Below, in pieces: positions 1 to 7,912 of a stretch of 49,126 nt of DNA; position 1 is the stretch's first letter; every line of letters begins with the position of its first letter. The notes under the pieces are model-generated. The model made no database searches. It had not been told where the DNA came from and saw nothing but the letters and a program-made list of their open reading frames with translations. The stretch is from Marinitenerispora sediminis (GTDB lineage: Bacteria > Actinomycetota > Actinomycetes > Streptosporangiales > Streptosporangiaceae). Position numbers and translations under genes: made by a program. The stretch covers positions 1 to 49,126 of the forward strand of contig NZ_QEIO01000026.1 in NCBI RefSeq assembly GCF_003336425.1. Direction: 5' to 3'.

Positions 1-25
1 GGCGGGGGGAGACCTGGTCGGTCAT
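1..25 (-). CDS. 5' end of an unidentified gene (cut by window edge)
   Basis: An ATG at 25-23 on the minus strand follows a good Shine-Dalgarno sequence (GGAGAGGA, about 5 nt upstream) and opens a frame reading MTDQVSPR before the window ends. It lies 35 bp downstream of the PaaI stop on the same strand, so it is probably the next gene of the same operon. Eight residues are too few to assign a family. Confidence 0.5.
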
Positions 26-60
26 CGCTGTCCTCTCCGTCGTCGTGCCGTGCGGCGGCC

Positions 61-528
61 TCAGCCGCCGAGCCCGTTCGGCAGTGCCCGGCTGCCGCCC
101 CGGAACTCGGCGACGACCCCGCCGCCCGGGCGGGTGACGGTGACGTCGTAGATGCCGCTGCGGCCGTAGCGCACCCGCTCGGCCGCCGCCGCGGTGAGCA
201 CGTCGCCGTGCCGGGCGGCGGCCACGAACGTGATGTCGGCCGTGGCGGCGACCGCGGTTACGCCGTGGCTGTTGCAGGCCGCGGCGAACGCCGTGTCGGC
301 GAGCAGGAAGACGTACCCGCCGTGGCAGACGCCGTGGCCGTTGATCATGCGCCCGGTGACCCGCATCCGCGCCACGGCCCGGCCGGGGCCGATGTCGGAC
401 ACCTCGATCCCCAGGGCGGAGGACGCCGCGTCGGCGGCCAGCATGGCGGCGACCGCCCGCTCCGCGGCGGCGCGCGCCTCCGCCGCGCCGGGCGTGTCCG
501 GTGCGTCCGCGCGGCCGTCGTCGGTCAC
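61..528 (-). CDS. paaI: PaaI-type hydroxyphenylacetyl-CoA thioesterase (hotdog fold)
   Basis: A 155-residue single hotdog-domain protein. The segment NGHGVCHGGYVFLLADTAFA is the PaaI/DUF4442-type active-site region: HGG precedes the hotdog helix, and the Asp of ADTAF is the expected catalytic acid. Family members hydrolyse ring-hydroxylated phenylacetyl-CoA and rescue CoA trapped in dead-end intermediates of the aerobic phenylacetate pathway; they are cytosolic and tetrameric. The GTG at 528 was chosen because it gives the family's usual length (about 140-155 aa) and lies in a purine-rich stretch. A GTG at 537 is equally possible, since spacing to the GGAGG/GGAAGG purines is short for both. 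The open frame runs much further upstream, but across the divergent promoter, so that part is not coding. The neighbouring divergent paaN supports the assignment. Confidence 0.85.
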   Translation of the reverse strand: MTDDGRADAPDTPGAAEARAAAERAVAAMLAADAASSALGIEVSDIGPGRAVARMRVTGRMINGHGVCHGGYVFLLADTAFAAACNSHGVTAVAATADITFVAAARHGDVLTAAAAERVRYGRSGIYDVTVTRPGGGVVAEFRGGSRALPNGLGG

Positions 529-578
529 CGCCTCCACCGCCTTCCCGCGAGCGCCGGCACCGCCCGGCGTCCCTTGAA

Positions 579-600
579 ACTGAACGAACGGTCGGTTAGG
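579..600. promoter_or_regulatory. PaaR-like (TetR family) operator between paaI and paaN
   Basis: An imperfect palindrome with core AACGAACGGTCGGT, flanked by ACTG on the left and TAGG on the right. From memory it fits the 22-bp PaaR site described in Corynebacterium (ACTN-ACCG-NNCG-NN-CGGT-NAGT) with two mismatches. It sits in the divergent intergenic region, about 50 bp from the paaI start and 85 bp from the paaN start, where one repressor could govern both. In characterised systems phenylacetyl-CoA is the inducer. No regulator gene is visible in the window. Confidence 0.65.
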
Positions 601-685
601 AATACCTCTAGGAACCATCACCGCCCGGTGATCTGTCAAGAGGCGGCGCGGTCGCCGGAACCACGAGGATGTTGGGAGCGGATCC

Positions 686-2368
686 GTGAGCCAGGGCAGC
701 ACAAACCCGTCGGAGTTCTTCGCGCGGCACCGCGACACCCTGAAGGAGGCGGTGGCCGCCGTCCACGGCCGGTACCACTGGAGCCCGTACCCGGAGTCGC
801 CGAGCCCCAAGGTGTACGGCCCGGAGGCGGGACCGGAGGGGCAGGCCGCCTTCGAGCGCTACCTGGGCGCCGACTTCCCGCTGGACCAGCCGGGCGGCGG
901 CGACCGGGTGGTCACCGAACGCTCGCCCTACGGGATCGCCCTCGGCACCGGCTACCCGCACGCCGACGTCGACACCCTTCTCTCGGCCGCCACCGCCGCG
1001 CTGCCCCGGTGGCGCGACGCCGGTGCCGAGGTGCGCGCCGGCGTCTGCCTGGAGATCCTGCACCGGCTCAACCGGCGCAGTTTCGAGATCGCGCACGCCG
1101 TCCAGCACACCAGCGGGCAGGCGTTCGTGATGGCGTTCCAGGCCGGCGGGCCGCAGGCCCAGGACCGCGGCCTGGAGGCGGTGGCCTACGGCTACGACCT
1201 CATCGCGCGCTACGCCGGCGCGGTGCGGTGGGAGAAGCCGCAGCGCAAGGGCGACCCGCTGGTGCTGCAGAAGCGCTTCCACGCCGTGCCGCGCGGAGTG
1301 GCGCTGGTCATCGGGTGCAACACCTTCCCGACCTGGAACAGCTACCCCGGGCTCTTCGCGAGCCTGGTCACCGGCAACCCGGTGATCGTCAAACCGCACC
1401 CGCGCGCCGTGCTGCCCCTGGCCATCACGGTCGCGGTCGCCCGCGAGGTGCTCGCCGAGGCCGGATACGACCCGGACACCGTGCTGCTGGCCGCCGAGCA
1501 GCCCGACGAGCGGCTCGCCGCGACGCTCGCCGTGCGGCCCGAGGTCCGGATCATCGACTACACCGGGTCCACCGAGTTCGGCGACTGGCTGGAGCGCAAC
1601 GCTCCGCAGGCGTTCGTCAACACGGAGAAGGCCGGGGTGAACCCCGTCGTCATCGACTCCACCGACGACTACGCGGGCATGCTGGGCAACCTCGCGTTCT
1701 CGCTGTCGCTCTACAGCGGGCAGATGTGCACCACCCCGCAGAACATCTTCGTGCCGCGCGCCGGGATCACCACCGACGAGGGGCACCGGAGCGTCGAGCA
1801 GGTGGGGGCCGACCTCGCGGCGGCCGTGGACCGGCTGCTCGGGGACACCGCCCGCGCCACCGGCGTCCTCGGGGCGATCGCCAACGACGCCGTCCTCGCC
1901 CGGCTGGAGGAGGCCGGCGGGCTCGGCGAGGTGCTGCTGGCCTCCCGGAGCGTCGCGCACCCCGACTTCGCCGGCGCCACCGTGCGCACGCCGGCCATCA
2001 TCCGGGTGGGGGCCGACCGGCGGGACGTCTACGGCCGGGAGCACTTCGGGCCGATCGCGTTCCTGGTGCCGGCGGCCGACACCGGCGACGCGCTGCGGCT
2101 GCTGCGCGAGACGGTGTCCGAGCGCGGCGCGCTGACCGCGGCCGTCTACACCCGGGAGGCCGACGTCCTGACCGCGGCCGAACGCGCCGCGCTCGACGCC
2201 GGCGTGCACCTGTCCGCGAACCTGACCGGGCAGGTCTTCGTCAACCAGTCGGCCGCCTTCAGCGACTACCACGGCACCGGCGCCAATCCGGCCGCCACCG
2301 CCGCACTCACCGACCCGCGCTTCGTCGCCGGGCGGTTCACCTTCGTGCAGTCGCGCCGCCCGGCCTGA
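686..2368 (+). CDS. paaN: PaaN: phenylacetate-degradation aldehyde dehydrogenase
   Basis: A 560-residue NAD(P)-dependent aldehyde dehydrogenase superfamily protein of the PaaN group that lacks the C-terminal MaoC hydratase domain of E. coli PaaZ. Visible features are the Rossmann segment with VIVKPHP (about residues 230-240), DYTGSTEFG (cofactor loop) and the catalytic loop SLYSGQMCTTPQNIF, whose Cys is the expected nucleophile. The family oxidises the semialdehyde released after oxepin-CoA ring opening. The GTG start is preceded by GGGAGCGG at a suitable distance. It is divergent from paaI and shares the PaaR-like site. The paaABCDE oxygenase and paaK genes are not in the window. Confidence 0.9.
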   Translation: MSQGSTNPSEFFARHRDTLKEAVAAVHGRYHWSPYPESPSPKVYGPEAGPEGQAAFERYLGADFPLDQPGGGDRVVTERSPYGIALGTGYPHADVDTLLSAATAALPRWRDAGAEVRAGVCLEILHRLNRRSFEIAHAVQHTSGQAFVMAFQAGGPQAQDRGLEAVAYGYDLIARYAGAVRWEKPQRKGDPLVLQKRFHAVPRGVALVIGCNTFPTWNSYPGLFASLVTGNPVIVKPHPRAVLPLAITVAVAREVLAEAGYDPDTVLLAAEQPDERLAATLAVRPEVRIIDYTGSTEFGDWLERNAPQAFVNTEKAGVNPVVIDSTDDYAGMLGNLAFSLSLYSGQMCTTPQNIFVPRAGITTDEGHRSVEQVGADLAAAVDRLLGDTARATGVLGAIANDAVLARLEEAGGLGEVLLASRSVAHPDFAGATVRTPAIIRVGADRRDVYGREHFGPIAFLVPAADTGDALRLLRETVSERGALTAAVYTREADVLTAAERAALDAGVHLSANLTGQVFVNQSAAFSDYHGTGANPAATAALTDPRFVAGRFTFVQSRRPA

Positions 2369-2385
2369 CCGCCTGCCGGCCGGGA

Positions 2386-2408
2386 GCGGGCCCGCCGCGC
2401 GGGTCCGC
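2386..2408 (+). terminator. Hairpin terminator after paaN
   Basis: GCGGGCCCG pairs with CGGGTCCGC across a 5-nt loop: nine pairs including one G-T wobble, starting 18 bp after the paaN stop. There is no T-tract, which is common in high-GC actinobacteria. Confidence 0.5.
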
Positions 2409-2500
2409 CCCGGTCGCACCGGTGCGGGTACGAGCGCGCCCGGACTCCGAGCGTCGCCGCCATGGCGACACAGAGCCGCACCACCGCCGGGCGCGTGCTC

Positions 2501-3014
2501 GGAGCGACCGACGAGGTCAGCGACGCGCGGCCGCGTGGACTGATCGCCGGTACCTGTCCGGCCCCGGGCGCGCTTGCCCAAGCGGCGCCGGGCCGATCGT
2601 GCGGACGAGCGGTCCGGGTGGGCGGACCTCGTTCCCGGGCATGTCGGCGTACTCCGATTCCGGATCCGCCCTCGGCGGCTGGTCCGAGACCCTGGCGGGG
2701 GAGGCCGCACCGTCCGGCGTCCGCGTGGTGATCGCCGAGCCCAACCGGTTCCGCACCGGCGTCGACCGGGCCGAGATGCTGGAGTCCGCCGAGGCGTCCG
2801 CGGCCCACCGCGACCTGCCCGCCGCGGTCCGGGCCACCTTCCCGGCGCCTGCGGACGCCGGGAAGGCGGCCCGGTGCGGACCGCCGAGCTCATGGTGTCG
2901 CCCGCACACGGCGCCGAGGCGTCGCTGCGGCTGCCGCTCGGACGCGAGACGGCCGAGCGCGACCCGAGCGCGTACCGGCGCGGGCTGGACGCGCTCCGGG
3001 CACTGGGCCGCCAC
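2501..3014 (+). pseudogene. Decayed short-chain dehydrogenase/reductase
   Basis: Three consecutive pieces of one SDR occur in different frames. About 2501-2630 (GATDEVSDARPRGLIAG, resembling the helix after NNAG) is in one frame. About 2600-2870 (RTSFPGMSAYSDSGSALGGW, then SGVRVVIAEPNRFRTG) is in a second. 2874-3014 (the tail with LRLPLGRETAER) is in a third. The order and spacing match intact SDRs that carry SFPGMSAYSASK and EPPLRLPLG. The N-terminal Rossmann motif (TGxxxGxG) is gone, and the YxxxK catalytic pair has lost its Lys (YSDSG instead of YSASK). At least two frameshifts make it non-functional. Sequencing error is an alternative, but the lost catalytic residue argues for real decay. 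It lies just before a MerR remnant. Confidence 0.7.
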
Positions 3015-3188
3015 CGCCCGGAGCGCGGACGTCGGGGGCCTGCCGGCGTCTCGGCCAGCTGCCACGGCCACCGACGCCCTGATGACCAGGGCGCCCGGAA
3101 CGCTCGGGGACGACGGCCCGCTGCCGGTCGCGGCGATCCACCGCCGGTGTTCCTCCGCCTCACCGGCCCGGCCGACGTCCCCGGGCCG

Positions 3189-3456
3189 CTGCTGATCACC
3201 GAGGTCGCCCACCTCCTCGACGCCTCGCGCCACGCGCCGCGCCACTACGAGCGGGCCGGGCTGACCGAGGGGACCGGGACAGCGGCGGCCAGTGCCTCTC
3301 CGACGCCCCGGCGGTGCGGCGCCTGGTGTTCCGCACCCGGACGCGGCTGTCCGTAAGGCCATGCGCGGTGTGCGGCACTACGCGGCCCTCGTCCACGCCG
3401 GGAGGCACACGGTGCCCGAGCGGCTCGACCGGCTGGTCGAGGACCGCGGCACCAAG
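3189..3456 (+). pseudogene. Decayed MerR-family regulator
   Basis: From 3189 one frame reads LLITEVAHLLDASRHAPRHY then ERAGL, a clear MerR winged-helix N-terminus (compare ITEVARLLDVSRHALRYYER). The conserved continuation RRLVFRTRTRL appears in another frame near 3317-3350. KAMRGVRHYAALVHAGRHTV then PERLDRLVEDR appears in a third at 3358-3456. Two frameshifts therefore split the gene and the tyrosine pair of the wing is changed. MerR-SDR pairs are common in actinobacteria, so this and the preceding SDR remnant were probably one cassette. The following 200 bp to the MocR stop show nothing recognisable. Confidence 0.65.
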
Positions 3457-3668
3457 CCGCCGCCGGAACCGTGCGCTGACCCTCTCCCGCGCGGCGACCG
3501 AGGACAGGATCGCCCGTACGGGGGGGCGACCGGGCCCGACGTCGCGGACCCCGGCACTGGCGGCGGCCGTACCGCGTCGCCGGAGGAGCGGTCGCGCTCC
3601 CCGTCGCCCTCCGGGTGAGGAGCTGGCGCCGCGACGGCCTGGGTGGCCGGGCGGGCCCGCCGCGTCCC

Positions 3669-4982
3669 TCACACCCGCGGTCCGCCAGGCTGGACGGCCA
3701 GGGCGATGTCGTCGGCGAGCCGGGGCAGGTCCGCCAGGTCCAGGGCGGAGACCGTCACCCGGATGCCCGGCGGGGCCGCCGTCCGGAACCGGGCGCCGGG
3801 GGTCACCGCCCAGCCGCGGGCGAGCAGCCGGCCGACCGCGGTCGCCTCGTCGGGGACCGCCACCCACACGTTCACCCCCGAGCGCCCGGTCGCGGTGACC
3901 CCGTGCCGGGCGAGCAGCGCGACCAGCGCGTCGCGGCGCTCGCGGTACCGGTGGGCGGCCCGCCCGGGGTCGACCGCCCCGGACCGCCACAGCTCGACGA
4001 ACGCCTCCTGGAGCACGTGGCTCACCCAGCCGGGGCCGAGCCGCTGCTGGGCGCGCACCCGGTCCACGGTCGCGGGGTCGCCGGCGAGCAGCGCCAGCCG
4101 CAGGTCCGGACCGTACCCCTTGGCCACCGAGCGCACCACCGCCCAGCGCCCGGTGGCACCGGCGAGCCGGCGGAAGGGGAGGTCGACGAACCCGAACCCG
4201 TGGTCGTCCTCCACCGTGAGCACGTCCGGGTGCGCGGCGAGCAGCACGCGCAGGCGCTCGGCGCGGTCGAAGGTGAGCGCCGCGCCGGTGGGGTTCTGCG
4301 CCCGGCTGGTGACCAGCACGGCCCGCGCTCCCGAGCGCAGCGCCGCATCGACGTCCTCGGGCAGCGGACCGTCGCCGTCGACGCGCATGGGAATCCGCCG
4401 CAGCCCGAGAGCCGCGGCGAGGTCGAGGCCGCTGGTCCAGCCGGGATCCTCCACGGCGATGCCGTCGCCGGTGCGCAGGGCGCCGCGCAGCACGCGGTCG
4501 ATCCCGTCCAGCGCCCCGGAGGTGACGGTGAGCGCGTCCGCCGGCACTCCGTCCGCCGTGAACGACTCGCGGGCCACCGCCAGCAGGTCGGGGCTGACGG
4601 CGGGGTCGCCGTAGAGCGGATGCCGCCCAGCCCGCCGCGCCGCGACGGCGGCGAGCGCGGCACCCAGGTCCGGGAGCAGCCGGGGGTCGGGGTTGCCGCT
4701 GGCGGCGTCCCGCGCCCCTGGCGGCACCGCCTCGGGCTCGATGTCGCGCGGCAGCGCGACGGGCTGCGCGCGCACCCGCGTCCCGCGCCGGCCCCCCGTC
4801 TCCACCAGGCCGCGCTCACGCAGCACCCGGTAGGCCGACGCCACCGTGTTGGGACTGACCCCCAGCCGGCCCGCGAGTTCCCGGATCGGCGGCAGCGCGG
4901 CCCCGGCCCCGAGGCCCCCGCCGGTGATCGCCCGTTCCACGCTGTCGGCGATCTCCTGCGCTCCGCGCCCGGTGATGACCAT
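3669..4982 (-). CDS. MocR-type regulator (GntR HTH fused to PLP aminotransferase domain)
   Basis: A 437-residue protein. Residues about 1-75 form a GntR winged helix (LPPIRELAGRLGVSPNTVAS). The rest is a fold-type I aminotransferase domain with LTVTSGALDGIDRV, SRAQNPTGA and a putative PLP-lysine in VAKGYGPDLRL. MocR proteins are DNA-binding sensors that use PLP or an amino-acid adduct as effector, as in PdxR or GabR. The ATG at 4982 places the start directly before the HTH; the open frame extends 19 codons further without family-like sequence. It lies 60 bp downstream of the MarR-GNAT gene on the same strand, so they may be cotranscribed. No pyridoxal synthesis genes are nearby, so the target is unknown. 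Confidence 0.85.
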   Translation of the reverse strand: MVITGRGAQEIADSVERAITGGGLGAGAALPPIRELAGRLGVSPNTVASAYRVLRERGLVETGGRRGTRVRAQPVALPRDIEPEAVPPGARDAASGNPDPRLLPDLGAALAAVAARRAGRHPLYGDPAVSPDLLAVARESFTADGVPADALTVTSGALDGIDRVLRGALRTGDGIAVEDPGWTSGLDLAAALGLRRIPMRVDGDGPLPEDVDAALRSGARAVLVTSRAQNPTGAALTFDRAERLRVLLAAHPDVLTVEDDHGFGFVDLPFRRLAGATGRWAVVRSVAKGYGPDLRLALLAGDPATVDRVRAQQRLGPGWVSHVLQEAFVELWRSGAVDPGRAAHRYRERRDALVALLARHGVTATGRSGVNVWVAVPDEATAVGRLLARGWAVTPGARFRTAAPPGIRVTVSALDLADLPRLADDIALAVQPGGPRV

Positions 4983-5042
4983 GCCCCCATTGTGCCCGCG
5001 CCGCGGCCGGGACCGCGGATCCGGCGGCCCCGCCGCCACCGG

Positions 5043-5999
5043 CTACAGGTCCCGCTCCCAGGTCTCGCCGACCAGGTCCACGCCGAAGCTGCGGTGCGGC
5101 TTGGCGCGGACCCGGGTGAAGCCGGCACGGCCGTAGATCCGGCGTGCGGAGGTCAGGACGTCGTTGGTCCACAGCGTCATCCGCCGGTAGCCGGCGGCCC
5201 GGGCGAAGGAGAGGCACTCCGCCACGAGCCGGCTGCCGATGCCGTTCCCCCGGGCGGAGGGCTCCACCAGCAGCAGGCGCAGCTTGGCGGTGGTGTCGTC
5301 TCCCCGGACGCAGAGGACGCAGCCGGCGGGCTCGCCGTCGAGTTCGGCGATCCACCCGGTCTCGCGGTGCGGGTCGTGGGAGCGGCCGTAGTCGGCGACG
5401 ATCTCGGCGACCAGGGCCTCGTAGGTCTGGTCGAAGCCGTACTCCGCGGCGTAGAGCGCGGCATTGCGCTGCACCATCCAGCCCAGGTCGCCGGGGCGCA
5501 GCGGGCGCAGCAGCACGGTGCCCGGGCGCGCGGCCGGGCCGGTCGCGGCGGTGAGCAGCCGGCGCGCGGTGGCGAGCGCGGTGACGAGCCGCTGCCGGTC
5601 GGCGGGGTGCAGGGGGGCGAGTTCGGCGCGGACCTGCTCGGAGGCGCGGCCGTCCAGCATCGCCGCCGTCTCGGTTCCGGCCGCCGTCAGCTCCAGCACC
5701 TGCCGCCGGCCGTCGGCGGGGGAGGGGTGCCGGGTGAGCAGGCCGCCGTCGACCAACCGGGCGACGACCCGGCTGAGCTGGCCGGCGTCGATGTCGAGCT
5801 CCCGGCGCAGGTCGGCGAGCTCCGTGCGGCCGGAGCGGGCCAGTTCGTACATGACGCGCGCCTCGGTGAGCGACCACCGGGTGTCGAGCAGCCCGGCGCG
5901 CAGCACGCCGAGGCGGTTGGTGAAGAACCGGCTGAACGCGCGGATCTCGGCGACGTCCTCGGGGGAAACCGGCGTTTCGGCGGGGGAGAGGGCATCCAT
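5043..5999 (-). CDS. MarR-GNAT fusion: HTH regulator with N-acetyltransferase domain
   Basis: A 318-residue fusion. Residues about 10-150 are a MarR winged helix (LTEARVMYELARSGRTELAD, then DIDAGQLSRVVARL and the wing DGRRQVLELT). Residues about 160-318 are a GNAT acetyltransferase with the acetyl-CoA loop in LLLVEPSARGNGIGSRLV and the end signature RIYGRAGF. This architecture is recurrent in bacteria, but the substrate is generally unknown. The start at 5999 is preferred because an operator with three TTGACT-like half-sites lies immediately upstream, which makes the longer reading unlikely to be coding. No clear Shine-Dalgarno sequence precedes it. It is divergent from the SDR at 6164 and is probably autoregulated. 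Confidence 0.85.
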   Translation of the reverse strand: MDALSPAETPVSPEDVAEIRAFSRFFTNRLGVLRAGLLDTRWSLTEARVMYELARSGRTELADLRRELDIDAGQLSRVVARLVDGGLLTRHPSPADGRRQVLELTAAGTETAAMLDGRASEQVRAELAPLHPADRQRLVTALATARRLLTAATGPAARPGTVLLRPLRPGDLGWMVQRNAALYAAEYGFDQTYEALVAEIVADYGRSHDPHRETGWIAELDGEPAGCVLCVRGDDTTAKLRLLLVEPSARGNGIGSRLVAECLSFARAAGYRRMTLWTNDVLTSARRIYGRAGFTRVRAKPHRSFGVDLVGETWERDL

Positions 6000-6004
6000 G
6001 ATGG

Positions 6005-6031
6005 AGTCAACAATCTTCTTGACTGAGTCAA
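6005..6031. promoter_or_regulatory. Probable MarR operator (three AGTCAA/TTGACT half-sites)
   Basis: On the plus strand AGTCAA (6005-6010), TTGACT (6019-6024) and AGTCAA (6026-6031) occur in a row. The last two form the perfect palindrome TTGACT-G-AGTCAA; the first two form a second inverted repeat with an 8-nt spacer. The site abuts the MarR-GNAT start (5999) and lies about 135 bp from the divergent SDR, so autorepression is the simplest reading. Confidence 0.65.
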
Positions 6032-6163
6032 CTACCGCGCACTCTACTCCCGGAATGCCGGCGTGGCACCCGCGACGGCCGTCCCGGCACCGGTCCGCCA
6101 CAATGGGGCGGACCGGTGGACGTCCGCCGCCGGGGTGTTCTCGGGCGAGGCGAAGGAGGAGCC

Positions 6164-6937
6164 ATGGACACCGGACTCGCGGGGCGCACGGCGATCGTGC
6201 CGGGATCGAGCGCCGGACTGGGGCTGGCGGTCGCCCGGGCGCTGGCCGCCGAGGGCGCCAACGTCGTCATGACGGCACGGCGCGGCGACCTGCTGCGGCG
6301 GTGGGCGGACGAGCTCCCCTCGGCCCTAGCCGTTCCGGCCGACATCGCCGATCCCCAGACGCCGGCCCGGCTGGTGGCCGCGGCGCAGGAGCGGTTCGGC
6401 GCCGTGGACGTGTGCGTGCTCAACGGCGGCGGTCCCCGGCCCCAGGCCGCGGCGGAGGCCACCGACGCCGACCTGCTGGCGGCCATCGAGACCCAGCTGC
6501 TCGCGCAGCAGCGCCTGGTCGCCGCCGTGCTGCCCGGCATGCGCGAGCGGGGCTGGGGCCGCGTCGTCGCCGTCGGCTCGACGTTCGTGCGCCAGCCGGC
6601 CCCCGACATGGTCGGCTCCAACACCGCACGCGCCGCGCTGGCCAGCTACCTCAAGACCCTCGCGGCCGAGGTCGCCGCCGACGGCGTCACCGTCAACATG
6701 GTGCTGCCCGGCCGGATCGACACCGACCGGGTCGCCGCCCTGGACCGCGCCGCGGCGGAGCGGTCCGGCCGCACCCCCGAGGAGGTGCGGGCCGCCGCGA
6801 TCGCCCAGATCCCGGCCGGCCGGCTGGGCACGCCCGAGGAGTTCGCCGCGGTGGTCACGTTCCTCGCCAGCGCGGGTGCCTCCTACGTGACCGGCACCCG
6901 GATCAGCTGCGACGGCGGCCTGCTGCGCGCGCTCTGA
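6164..6937 (+). CDS. Atypical SDR-family oxidoreductase
   Basis: A 257-residue Rossmann protein with PGSSAGLGLAVA as nucleotide-binding motif, VVMTARR after beta-2, LNGGGP in place of NNAG, and the usual C-terminal ASYVTG...DGGLL. The catalytic YxxxK is replaced: the expected site reads GSNTARAALASYLKT, with Asn for Tyr and Arg for Lys. A subgroup of FabG-like SDRs carries the same change, so this is a family trait rather than damage. Its reaction is not established, and classical acid-base chemistry is doubtful. The start follows AAGGAGGA at ideal spacing. It is divergent from the MarR-GNAT fusion and may be under its control. Confidence 0.8.
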   Translation: MDTGLAGRTAIVPGSSAGLGLAVARALAAEGANVVMTARRGDLLRRWADELPSALAVPADIADPQTPARLVAAAQERFGAVDVCVLNGGGPRPQAAAEATDADLLAAIETQLLAQQRLVAAVLPGMRERGWGRVVAVGSTFVRQPAPDMVGSNTARAALASYLKTLAAEVAADGVTVNMVLPGRIDTDRVAALDRAAAERSGRTPEEVRAAAIAQIPAGRLGTPEEFAAVVTFLASAGASYVTGTRISCDGGLLRAL

Positions 6938-7885
6938 CGCCGTCGCACTCCGGCGGCCACGGGCCGGGGAACGCGGTCCGGGAACCGGGGTGCCAGGGGG
7001 AGGGCTGCCGGTCAGCCCCCCGCCAGTGCGGCGAGGAGGCGGGCGGCCGCCTCCGTCGCCGTCAGGGCACCGGCGCTGCCCCCCGACCTGGACCGAAGCG
7101 AAGCGAGCCCGCGCGGCTGCTCCGGGCGGTCCCGCGTGCGGCGGGAGACGCCCGCGCCGCCCGCCGCGAAGACCCGCGACCGGCGGACCGCCCGCTTCAG
7201 CGCCCCGCTCCCGCGACGGCGGCCTGCCGGGAGGGCGGCCGGCCGCCCTCCCGGGCGTGCCCGCCTGGGCCGGGAGGGATGCGCTCGTCCTCGGGCCCGT
7301 GCCGGGAGCTCCGCGGCCCGCGGTCAGCGGCGGGACCCGCCGACCGCGGATCTCCGCACGCGGCGGTTCGGCTGGGCTGTGATGCCCGCCGGGGCGGCCG
7401 CGCCCGGTTCCCCGGCACGAACGGGGTCCCCGCCCGCAAGGCCCGCCATGGTGGGCAGGCCCGCGAGCCCCCCGCACGGGCGGCCCGGCCATGGGGGCGG
7501 CTCGCACGGGCCGCCGGGCCCGCCGCGGGCTCCGTCTCCCGGCGGCCCGGCGCGGCATGCGGCGCAGCACCCGGTGCCGGTCTGCCAGGGCGGCGGACCC
7601 GCCGGACCCGGCACGGAGACCGGGCGGGACGGATGGTCCCAGGTGCGCCGTCCGCTCCGGCGACCGCGCACCGCAGCCGGTCCCCCGCGGGCAGTGGCGG
7701 CCGGCAGCGTCCCGCCCGTGGTCCGGCGCGCGGTCACCGGATCCCCCGGACGCGCGCCGGTGGCTGCGGGCATCCGGTGCGGGAACGCTCGCCCGCCGCC
7801 CCGACCCGCGTCGGGTTCCTCCTGGTGGGCCACCGCCCGGAGGCGTATCGCACATCGGGGATCCCGCCTTCCGCCGACCGGGGGG
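6938..7885 (+). other. Gene-free stretch of about 950 bp
   Basis: No reading frame here looks like a known protein. Open frames exist on both strands, but their translations are Pro/Arg/Gly-rich and lack domain motifs. The only structure noted is a 28-bp perfect palindrome at 7227-7254. No remnant of a siderophore-binding protein was found, although the importer that follows lacks one. Confidence 0.6.
7227..7254. repeat. 28-bp perfect palindrome
   Basis: Arms CCGGGAGGGCGGCC / GGCCGCCCTCCCGG join without a loop, so the whole 28 bp is self-complementary. As RNA it would form a very stable hairpin. It is 290 bp past the SDR stop and 630 bp before the iron box, so its link to either is unclear: a terminator, or a dyad for a DNA-binding protein. 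Confidence 0.6.
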
Positions 7886-7904
7886 ATAGGTTAGCCTCTA
7901 CTAA
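7886..7904. promoter_or_regulatory. Iron box (DmdR/IdeR-type operator)
   Basis: ATAGGTTAGCCTCTACTAA matches the actinobacterial iron-box consensus (TTAGGTTAGGCTMACCTAA) at 15 of 19 positions by my alignment. It ends 8 bp before the GTG of the first permease, so the repressor bound to Fe2+ would cover the promoter. Expected behaviour is repression in iron sufficiency and induction in starvation. Confidence 0.85.
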
Positions 7905-7912
7905 GTTTCAGA

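Noticed and set aside
208-3195. A 995-codon open frame overlapping paaN on the same strand
   Set aside because: It is an off-frame reading through paaN and the pseudogenes; the translation is Arg/Gly/Pro-rich without domains except where it crosses the SDR remnant.
608-3199. An 863-codon open frame antisense to paaN
   Set aside because: Antisense shadow caused by high third-position GC; paaN itself has full domain support.
3615-6026. An 803-codon plus-strand frame across the MocR and MarR-GNAT genes
   Set aside because: Low-complexity mirror of two well-supported minus-strand genes.
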